From NCBI RefSeq assembly GCF_047663525.1, contig NC_092593.1, positions 27,182,501-27,246,500 on the forward strand: DNA of 64,000 nucleotides, written 5' to 3'. Each line of letters begins with the position of its first letter. Position 1 is the stretch's first letter. Positions 39,404 to 47,801 of this stretch are shown piece by piece. This DNA comes from Anas platyrhynchos. Taxonomy: Eukaryota > Chordata > Aves > Anseriformes > Anatidae. Both the position numbers and the translations under genes were made by a program. Below the pieces are notes generated by a model. The model was not told the DNA's origin. It did not search any database and saw only the letters and a program-made list of their open reading frames with translations.

Positions 39404-39424
39404 GCAGGCGCAGGAGGCACCGGA

Positions 39425-39431
39425 CCTCTTT
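39425..39431 (+). promoter_or_regulatory. EEF1B2: 5' terminal oligopyrimidine (TOP) start of EEF1B2 mRNA
   Basis: The tract cctcttt begins with C 29 bases after the TATA box. Elongation-factor mRNAs, EEF1B2 included, are TOP mRNAs whose translation depends on mTOR and LARP1. The predicted leader is about 56 nt long. Confidence 0.6.
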
Positions 39432-39480
39432 GCGCGGCGGCGCGGCCGAGGGTGCGGGCGTGGGGCGCGCCGCTGCCGCC

Positions 39481-42400
39481 ATGGGCTTCGGGGACCTCAA
39501 GTCCGCCGCCGGCCTCCGGGTCCTCAACGATTTCCTGGCCGACAAGAGCTACATCGAGGGGTGAGGGCGGCCGGGCTGCTGCGGGCGTGACGGGGACCGG
39601 GGGGGGCCTCGGGCCGCGGGGGGGCGCTGGGCCCGCGGGCCTGTGCTGCGCGGCCTGCTGGGGCTGCGGCTGCCCCGGCGCCGTCCTGCCCGCGGCTGGG
39701 GCTGGGCGTGAGGAGAGGGGCTAACGGCGCCTTGCTTCCCGCAGGTACGTGCCGTCCCAGGCCGACATAGCCGTCTTTGAAGCCATCGGTGCCCCGCCTC
39801 CCGCAGAACTGTACCATGCCCTTCGGTGGTACAACCACATCAAGTCGTACGAGAAGCAAAAGGCGAGGTATGGGTGAAGCAGGGAGCGAAGCCGGGCGCC
39901 AACAGGCCTAGGAAGCGCTGCGTTTGGTTTAGAGGGGTTAAACAAAATCGTGCTTTTCGCCAGTACCACGTGGGCTTTTCTGTTGGCGTTGGAGCAGGAA
40001 CAGCGCTAGAAGCTGAGCAGATCTCTTCTGTCAGTACCTTACACGGGTCACTTCGAAATTCAGGAAGCTGAATCTGCCTTTGAACGTTTGCTGACACTTT
40101 CAGTTTCTGAGACTTGAAGTTTTAAGAAAGGCTCGAGTTGCGTTGCTGCCTGTGACACAGATAACTGCTGAAAGCTGAAATTTCTTACCAGTAATCTTCC
40201 ATGGGTCTGAAGACAAACATACAAGTAGCAGATGACAAAGCGTTTTTTAATCCCAGAAAATTAAGCTAAATCAAAGATTTGAAATGCAAAAGCCCATATG
40301 AAGAAGGGAAGCCATAAAAGCAAATGTTATCTTTTCTCTTTTTTAGAGATTTTAGTGTTCATGAAAGGTGCTGTATTGACATCCATGGAGACTGCAGGCC
40401 TCTCTAAAAAGGTACAGCATAGGTAGTGTCAGTTGTTACATTGCCTCCTTTACGTGCCTCAGTCCTGTTGTTGAGGGAGTACTTGTAAAGTTGGGTAGCT
40501 TGATCACCAGTAGATTTTTGAAGCTCTCTTAACTCTAAATGGGACTGAGATTATAAACTTGCTTGAAAAAATCAATTCTATGGAAAACACTAAAAGTTAC
40601 TGAAAGCTAAAGCTGATTTTACAAAAATTGTAACAGCAGTTCACAGTAACAATAGACTACAGGCTTAGAGTGAGACTACAACAATACGAGCTCTAGGACA
40701 TTAATTCATGGGATTTTGGCCCCACACATACTGTCAACGTGTTTACTGTTACTGTTAATTTTTAAATAAAAATATTTTTATAAGTTCACAACATTCTACA
40801 CAGGATACATACTAAATATATTATTCCATTATAAAAGGTTTTTCTATCCCTACACTCACACAGGGCAGCAGAATTGTGCAGGATCCATCACTGCTTAGAC
40901 AGGCAATGTTTTGACTATAGGATTTGCTGTAGTTTCAACTAGTGTATTTTCAGGAGTATTGGCAATCATTTTGGGGGATTTCTGTTTTCAAGTAGCAGGA
41001 TTAATGTGTTTTTAGTTCTTACCATGTTTTTTTTGCTATGAATGTGCTTGTAGGTTCACTGATAAATTGGCAGTATTTGAACTGACATGTGAGAAGCTTC
41101 TTAACACCTGCTGTTTTCCTTCAGTTTGCCAGGAGTAAAGAAGGCTTTGGGGAAATACGGTCCTGCTGATGTTGAGGACACAACAGGTGCAGCCACAGAC
41201 AGCAAAGATGATGATGACATTGATCTTTTTGGATCTGATGATGAAGAGGTACTAGTGACTTGTGATTTTTTTTTTTTAATAATTTCCTGGATTTGCAAAT
41301 TCTTGTCTTACTAGTTTTGGTCACTGTAATTTGTGACCTCAATAACGGATCCTGCTCAGGATCCTCAAATTCTTCTATCTTCGCATAATATAGAATTTTG
41401 AAAGATAAAAATTCTGGGTTAGAAGGGAATGTGTTGTGATGGGATGAAATGTTTGACTGGTTCCATGATGAATAAAACAAAATCACCATCTTTCGGCTGA
41501 CAGTTGTGATGATTTGTTTTTTTTTCCTGAGTAGATGCCAGTCAATCAATCTAATAGCAATTTAAAGATCGGGGTTTTGGTGCTTTTCTATGACTTTGTA
41601 TTTCTCTTTTTCAGGAAAGTGAAGAAGCAAAGAAACTGAGGGAAGAACGTCTGGCCCAGTATGAATCTAAGAAATCCAAAAGTATGTCTGTGAAGTGCTT
41701 TTTAACTCTTTATGCTGGGGTTAGTTTTTATGCATTTGAACAGGATGGCTAAAAACATAGTTGTAATAGATAAACTTGACTGTAGCGAGACGCAAGTAAT
41801 TGTCTTTACTTGAGTTGTCTGTCAACTTTGCCTTTCCCATAGCAAATCACTAAACCTTAGCATATTTTTTGTCCTGCCTGTTATACTTCTGTTTGTCTTA
41901 CAAGGACTGAGCTTTCTCTATATAAAGAGAACCCCAGGATTTTATCTGATTACAACAGATGTAAAACTGATGTAAAATATGTCTGCATGGGAGTCTCTGC
42001 AGGTTACTGTAAGAAAGCTGAGTTTTTAAAGGAAAGGCTGTAAGATGCAAGTCCTCCACAGTTACTGGTCTGAAACTGTTAGGTACTGTAGCAGTTGCAG
42101 TATTCCCTCTGTGGAAAATAAACTGTTACCTAGCATTAAGCTCCTTCTCAGACTCTCTGAGAAGGACTTCCTATGTAACAAACAGTGTTAGCTTGCTAAT
42201 GTTTATTTTCTTTTGAGTATTTCTTTAAAATATACACGTATATCTTAAACATTGGGATATGCATGTCTTAAGTTCTCCTCACAAGTATGTTGGTGCAGGA
42301 GGGGCCTGCCTGATGAAACAGGAAAAGTTAGTCTTTTAAAGCTAGTTTTGTAAGTATATTCATGAATTTTTGGAAATTTCATAGCTGTTGATGGTGGTTC

Positions 42401-43117
42401 TCTTCTCCTTTTCCTCCAGAGCCAGCCGTTGTTGCCAAATCATCAATCTTGCTTGATGTGAAGCCCTGGGATGATGAGACAGACATGGCCAAACTAGAGG
42501 AGTGTGTTCGAAGCATTCAAGCAGATGGCTTGGTCTGGGGATCTTGTAAGTAGGACAAAAATCAGCGCAGGGAGAGGGATCTAGTGTGGTTTGTTATGAT
42601 ACTGTATGAATAGGTAGCACTGTGGTCACTGCCTATCTGTGAAAATGCAGGCGGTTATAACAGTGAACGAATTTACATACTACAGTACATGTAGCAGGAA
42701 CTGTGTACATGTGGTGTTTGAACTAGTGCCCTCCAAATAGCAAACTGATGTTTCTCTGCAGAATCTCACTTCAGTGATAATACAAATGGGGTAGTCAAAA
42801 AGGTGTAGTAGCGCAGCAGCCAGGTTAAGATTCAACTACTAATCACACCTTTTGAAGCAGCTTGTGATGAGTGCTATTAGCCAGTTAAATCTTTGATTTG
42901 CAATTGAAGTTCAACCAATCAAAGAGTATTAAATGGTTGTTGTTTTGTTTTGTTTTTTTCAGCCAAGCTTGTACCAGTTGGCTACGGTATCAAAAAGCTT
43001 CAGATTCAATGTGTTGTTGAAGATGATAAGGTTGGAACAGATATGCTGGAAGAAAGAATAACAGCTTTTGAAGATTATGTACAATCAATGGATGTAGCTG
43101 CTTTCAATAAAATTTAA
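39481..43117 (+). CDS. EEF1B2: EEF1B2, translation elongation factor 1-beta (six coding exons, 224 aa)
   Basis: Exons are 39481-39560, 39745-39867, 41125-41248, 41615-41681, 42420-42545 and 42963-43117. All introns are GT-AG, the sum is 675 nt and the stop is TAA. The protein starts [19 protein letters not shown]. Residues 1-90 form the GST-C-like N-terminal domain ([27 protein letters not shown]) that binds eEF1G. An acidic linker with [18 protein letters not shown] follows and carries the casein-kinase-2-type serine. The last 90 residues ([38 protein letters not shown], ending AAFNKI) are the guanine-exchange domain that reloads eEF1A with GTP in the cytoplasm. Two introns carry snoRNAs. 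The gene faces NDUFS1 across a shared promoter and is likely regulated as a TOP gene. Confidence 0.97.
41460..41536 (+). ncRNA. SNORD51: SNORD51, C/D-box snoRNA in EEF1B2 intron 3
   Basis: Box C is atgatga at 41465-41471, D' is ctga at 41497-41500, C' is gtgatga at 41506-41512 and D is ctga at 41527-41530. An external stem pairs ttgactgg (41453-41460) with ccagtcaa (41538-41545). The 14 bases upstream of D' (41483-41496, ending ccatctttcgg) are complementary to the conserved 28S rRNA sequence around CCGAAAGATGGTGA. Counting five bases from D' selects the second A of that GAAAG, as expected for the U51 target adenosine. The D-adjacent guide region is mostly T and probably unused. SNORD51 is known to lie in an EEF1B2 intron. 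It is released from the spliced intron and directs 2'-O-methylation in the nucleolus. Exact ends are estimated. Confidence 0.9.
42053..42187 (+). ncRNA. SNORA41: H/ACA-box snoRNA in EEF1B2 intron 4, probably SNORA41
   Basis: There are two hairpins in the H/ACA plan. Hairpin 1 is closed by tccacag (42055-42061) with ctgtgga (42109-42115). It has an internal loop and an upper stem ctgaaactg/cagttgcag. An H box of ANANNA type (aaataa, 42116-42121) follows. Hairpin 2 is closed by tgttac (42124-42129) with gtaaca (42175-42180), has a pocket, and has an 11-bp upper stem at 42142-42152 with 42156-42166. An ACA box at 42182-42184 sits three bases from the 3' end. The total of about 133-135 nt fits SNORA41, which is hosted by EEF1B2 in mammals. 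It would guide pseudouridylation; I do not assign the target site. Identity rests on host gene, structure and length. Confidence 0.82.
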
Positions 43118-43132
43118 ATCTGATATATCTAG

Positions 43133-43138
43133 AATAAA
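43133..43138 (+). terminator. EEF1B2: EEF1B2 polyadenylation signal (AATAAA)
   Basis: The hexamer lies 16 bases after the stop codon, giving a very short 3' untranslated region as is usual for this gene. Confidence 0.85.
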
Positions 43139-43179
43139 TGTAATTGCAAAAACTGGGCTGTGTCTGTGGTTAATTCAAA

Positions 43180-43400
43180 ATCATAGAACTATAGAATGCT
43201 TTGGGTTGGGAGGGACCTTAGAGATGATCTAAATTCCAACCTACTGCCATGGGCAGGGACACCTTCCACTGGAGCAGGCTGCCCAAGGCCTTGAACACTT
43301 CCAGGGATGGGGCATCCACAGCTTCTCTGGGCAAACTGTTCCAGTGTCTCACCACTCTTCATAGTAAAGAATTTCTTTGTAATACCTAAATCTACCTTCT
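43180..43400 (-). repeat. CR1 LINE fragment, minus orientation
   Basis: The start tcatagaactatagaatg is the reverse of a CR1 tail. The following gttgggagggaccttagagatgatc, the caacctactgccatgggcagggacacc block and the ggcatccacagcttctctggg block all belong to the CR1 3' region. It inserted about 50 bp past the EEF1B2 poly(A) signal. Confidence 0.92.
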
Positions 43401-46170
43401 TTTAGTAATCCAGATAATTAATGTAAAACTTTGTTGACGGGTAAAGTAGAAGGTAAAATTGAATTTCAAGATTGCTCTAGCACCATAGTACCCTAAACCA
43501 AAAGTAGAGGAAATAAGAAGCCTATGTTCACCATTAATCTAGACTTAACTTTTATTTAGCATTTTAAACAGGAGTATAAATTTTGTTTCAAAATGTTGGT
43601 GAATAAGCAAATAATTGTATGGTGGGTCTTTTTTCTAAAAAGCTAAAATTTAGCTTTCACTAAGGGAATGGAGACAAGTTGAAGGAAATGGAAGACTTCA
43701 ATGCACTGATGGTGATGTGAAATTGAAAATAGATTGTTTATCTGAACTGAGACCGCCACAGTGACTTTCCACCATCTGTTGTGTGACTTCAGACTTCTTT
43801 CCTCTAAGTATTTAAAAAAAAAAAAAACAATTATTTTAATTTTAGCATCGTTTTCAGGGCTTCTTAATTAGTACAGAAAATAATAGTGTTGATAAAATGG
43901 TGATAACTTCCTGTTTTCATATTCCAAGGACCTGGTGCATCTGCACCTCGCACATTGCAGACAAGCACTTGGTGAGCCTGAGGAGCAGGGCTGTGATCCG
44001 CGGAAGGTGCTATTAACTTACTGGCGACTAGGGGGCAGCGCGTCCCTTCCAGAAGGGCTCTCGAAAGCTCTGGCTGTCCAACCCCACGATGTGCTTGAGG
44101 GAGGATTAAGGGGGTACGGTAGTTACATGCAATAGCTACTGCAGGTGGATTGTGGTTTGATTTATAGACTATTTTTGCTAAAACAGTGTTGCAAGCTGTC
44201 CATCTGACCTACACTGGAATCCTGCATGCGTGCTTAGTGTGCATGTGCAAACTCCAGTTGGTGGGCATTTGTTTGTGATTTATTCCTTTTTTTCTGAAAG
44301 CAGAAGGAAACTTGCTGCATAGGAACAACGAAAAGCTTGAGAACATGGTCTCCCCAGTTACAAAATAGAATGCATTATTCCTGAATGACTTGACTGGTTA
44401 TGGATCTATTACTAATTTTTTTCCCTGCAGTATCTTGCAGCATGATTGGATAGTTCTCCTTCCTTTGACTTTTTTTCCCCATTGCAGAGTTTTGAATGAG
44501 CATTCCTCAGACAAGCACCACAGGAGAATGATTGGTATTTTTGTTTTTTCTTCGTAAGCAGAAACCTAGACAGCTATCTGTTTTGTTTAGGTATCTTCCA
44601 TTACTCTTGCAGAAATTATTTTGGAGATAAAATTCTGTAACTGATCTTGGTGTGAATGAGGTAGTATTTACACTGCAAAGATGTTAATCCATTTATTTCC
44701 TATAGATGGGGGTGACCTTGGCTTTATTCAATTCTGTTCTGTATCTGCCTACTCTAGGGGAGGCTTTTGCTCACAGTGGTGGTTAATCTTGTCACTGTAG
44801 TTTTTATCCAAGGAGCTGGTCCTAGCACAGCATTGCGAAACATTTTCTGACTGTATTCCCATTTGAAAATCAAGCTTTTCTCTGTATATCTTGGTATCTG
44901 TGCTCATGTGGCTGACATGCAAGAAGAAATCTGAAATAAACTTTAATTCCTTCAGTAGAAAAGGTCAGGGTTTGATTTCATTTTCTAGAACTGTTGGGAA
45001 GGTGCTGTTCTAAGAGTGGACAGTCACTGCAAATTGCTGCTGAGAGAAGTAATGAACACGTTCTTTGGAAACAACAATTTTATTACTCCACTTGGAGTAC
45101 AGTCAGGAAAGGAGTGCTAACACATCATTCTTAGAAAGATGTCGGAATATGTGAAGAAAAACTGCAAGCAGTTGATGTAGGCACATTTAGCTGCATGGTA
45201 TCAAAACATTGAGTCACTGTACCAGGCAGCAAATGACTCAGGGAAGAATGCTGCTTACCAACTTTCCAGCCCAAAGTTAAACACATCGAAATTCCACTGA
45301 TCCTGCCTCATTCTTCCAAATTCAGACCAGAGCCCAAAGAAACAGTTACAGACCACAATCAGACAGTTTCTATTTGTACAGCGACCAATTCTGGATGTGC
45401 TCATCCATGCACATATATATGCTTTTGTATAAAATATATACGCATATAAGACCTAATTTAAAGTATGAATGCTACTTACGAGTGTTGGCATGTAGATTAT
45501 CTGAAAGGCAGTTTTACTCTAGATACTTAGGTCAGTAACAAAGGAAAAACTAGTTTGCATTTACCTAAAGCTTTATGCTTTTACTTTTAGCAGAGTTTTA
45601 TCCATGTACAGCTCCTTAGTTAAGTGGTATTGCCTCAGAAATTGGTTCACTCAGCATGTATATTTGCATTGGTGCATGTGTGATTCTACAGCAGGCAACA
45701 GGTTCAAACAGAATATAATACAACTGGGACTGCTGCCTGTTTCTTACAGGAATGGACAGATTACAGACTTGTCAAATAATATTGTTGAATTCACTTAACG
45801 TCACTGAATTCAATTCACTGATTTTTTTTTTTTAGAAGATTAGCATTAAGACAAAATGTTCAACTGTTCAAAATGCTCAAAATACAACTTCTTAAACTTT
45901 CTTTGCAAGACAAGTAGAGAGCAACTAATAATTGTAAACCTCTCTAAACCTGAAAGCTTAAACGTAGAAAAACAATTTGTGATATGGACATCTCAAATTC
46001 TTTGGGAACCATTTCTGTTAATTGCAGATTTCAAATGAGCCAAAATCCTATATGAAACAGTTACTCTGTATTTTGTACCCAACCAGTATTAAGAGCACAA
46101 GAATAAGGGACCAGAAACAGCAGCCTCCTGGTATAGCTTTGAGTATAAGGCAAAGAACAATGGGAGAAAA
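43401..46170. other. intergenic DNA between EEF1B2 and GPR1
   Basis: No protein gene or RNA gene is seen. The one distinctive island is a GC-richer patch at about 43.93-44.11 kb that contains a CTCF-type motif. Open frames are short and unremarkable. Confidence 0.6.
44022..44042 (+). promoter_or_regulatory. candidate CTCF binding site
   Basis: The core cgactagggggcagcgc closely matches the vertebrate CTCF consensus CCACTAGGGGGCAGC. It lies in a CG-containing patch within AT-rich DNA, between the constitutively active EEF1B2 and the tissue-restricted GPR1. That is a natural place for an insulator or loop anchor. Binding itself cannot be seen from sequence. Confidence 0.6.
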
Positions 46171-46173
46171 TAC

Positions 46174-46179
46174 TTTATT
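46174..46179 (-). terminator. GPR1: candidate GPR1 polyadenylation signal (AATAAA)
   Basis: TTTATT on the plus strand reads AATAAA on the minus strand about 550 nt past the GPR1 stop codon. A further candidate lies at 45079-45084 and could give a longer form. Confidence 0.45.
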
Positions 46180-46730
46180 TCTATGTTTCTCTTGATAACA
46201 GAAGGCAGCAAGTTAGTCTTCTCTGTCCTGGGACACTTCTCTGATTGCAGAGCGGAGCTACTGACAACTTCACTAGGCTGGGATGGAGCCAGGTGGTTCC
46301 TACTTTAAACAATACTTGATAGTCAGAACACTCACAAGCCACTAATGTATGGCCATGACCTCTTGGAGGAGGATGCCTAGATCAAAGGTGCTATTAGTGA
46401 GGATCAGGGGAATATTTTTGTGTGTTATTTTAATATCAATAAGCTATAGAACCACAAAACAACAGGATTACAACAATGTTCCTGATCAAAAACCCAGTTA
46501 AAGCAATTCCACTTACGCTGACAACTTTCAGTTAAGGGTGTCCACATTGCAACCACACCACGCCCAAATGATGTGTCCTTTAAAAACACTTAAAGGAAAG
46601 CAGCAAGCACAGTTAAGCCAGCTGTTTATCTAAAACTGTATTTGCAAAGACACACATCTGACTGGCAGATGTGAAGTCAACTACACCTCCAAATCTGTCA
46701 GCTATTTCAGAGACGGATGGTGACAAGCTG

Positions 46731-47783
46731 TCACTGAGCAGTTTCGCAATAGTGCACAGGTGCATGGGTGTTCTCTGAGCTCCACAGCTGCTCGCTGACA
46801 GTTCCTGAGCGGCTCACCTCCCACAGTGCCAATTTTAGCACCTCAGAGACTGTTGTCTTGACCTGGGCCTGGAACTTCTTGCTGATGAGAACGTAGAGGA
46901 TTGGATTGAGGCAACTATTGATGAAAGCAAGGCCAGTGGAGAGGGGAATGCCATCCTGCAATAAGTCGTGCAAGTTTTCATCATGGTGAACAGAAAGCTC
47001 CACAATGCTGAATATGTGATATGGTGTCCAGCAAAGAAAGAAAGCTACAACTACAGCAATAATGGTCCAGAAAAGCCTACTCGAAGTCAAGACAGTTCTC
47101 TTCTTCACTTTAACGAGCAGCAATGAGTAGCAAATGACCATGGTCACTAGAGGAAAGAGATAACCAAATGCAAGCCTCACCCAAATTAGAATGTGATGTC
47201 TCAGCATAATGAGTTCTCTATCATGCACGTGGAAGTTGTTGTAGCAAATGGTGACATTGTTGAGAACTGTAGCTGTGTCTCTAAAGTATAAGGCAGGGCC
47301 ACCAATAACTGCAGCCGATACCCAAATGATCCCACTGAGAATGAGGGTGTTCCTTATAGTCCGATACTTGTAGGAAAAAACTGGGTGGACTAGGCGGATG
47401 TAGCGGTCCAGGCTGATGAATGTCAGGAAGAAAACACTGGCAAACATATTAAGTAGTGCAATGAATGAGTTCATTTTACACAGCCACTTCCCAAAAGGCC
47501 AGTGGAAGCCCATTGCTACGTACGTGATATAAAGGGGCAAAAAGAGAACAAAAATGAAATCTGCAATGGCCAGATTGAGGAACCAGAGTGTAGAGACCGA
47601 TTTATCCCACTTGAAGCCCATAAACCAGATGACAATGGCATTACCTGGGACTCCCAATAGAAATGCCACACTGTAAAAGGAAAGGGAAATCATATGGGCA
47701 ATGCTGAGGGTGGACTGGGGTGATTCTTCTTCCTCAGGCAGGTCATAGAAATAAGAGTAGTTCTCAAAATCTTCAAATGTCAT
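46731..47783 (-). CDS. GPR1: GPR1/CMKLR2, chemerin receptor 2 (class A GPCR, 350 aa)
   Basis: This is an intronless coding region with seven membrane segments. It has N-glycosylation motifs at N8 (NYS) and N176 (NVT), the TM1 motif GNAIVIW, TM2 LNLAIAD and a TM3 cysteine C102 that pairs with C180. It carries DRY at 126-128, CWTPY at 251-255 in TM6 and NPILY at 293-297 in TM7. The tail ends SGTVSEQL...ETAQ, typical of GPR1. Family length is about 355 aa. It binds chemerin at the plasma membrane and signals weakly through G proteins and beta-arrestin in mammals. I chose the ATG at 47783 because the minus strand has a splice acceptor (cttctccag, exon from 47799) 16 bases upstream, so an in-frame ATG further upstream would be intronic. 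Unlike recalled mammalian sequences (DHY), this copy keeps the canonical DRY. Older literature also uses the name CMKLR2. Confidence 0.95.
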   Translation of the reverse strand: MTFEDFENYSYFYDLPEEEESPQSTLSIAHMISLSFYSVAFLLGVPGNAIVIWFMGFKWDKSVSTLWFLNLAIADFIFVLFLPLYITYVAMGFHWPFGKWLCKMNSFIALLNMFASVFFLTFISLDRYIRLVHPVFSYKYRTIRNTLILSGIIWVSAAVIGGPALYFRDTATVLNNVTICYNNFHVHDRELIMLRHHILIWVRLAFGYLFPLVTMVICYSLLLVKVKKRTVLTSSRLFWTIIAVVVAFFLCWTPYHIFSIVELSVHHDENLHDLLQDGIPLSTGLAFINSCLNPILYVLISKKFQAQVKTTVSEVLKLALWEVSRSGTVSEQLWSSENTHAPVHYCETAQ

Positions 47784-47799
47784 GTTGCACAGCTGCGTT
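47784..47799 (-). other. GPR1: GPR1 untranslated exon start
   Basis: A pyrimidine-rich acceptor (tttcttttcttctccag) ends with AG at 47801-47800. It leaves 16 untranslated bases before the ATG, so GPR1 must have at least one untranslated 5' exon further right that I cannot locate. Confidence 0.65.
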
Positions 47800-47801
47800 C
47801 T

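Noticed and set aside
41121..41549. 142-codon frame on the minus strand
   Set aside because: It is antisense to EEF1B2 exon 3 and SNORD51. No protein is recognised and the lysine/histidine runs mirror the acidic coding repeats.
42305..42400. tgatgaaac resembling a box C in EEF1B2 intron 4
   Set aside because: No box D with flanking stem is found within the usual distance.
42860..42930. gtgatgag resembling a box C in EEF1B2 intron 5
   Set aside because: No CTGA box follows within 90 bases and there is no terminal stem.
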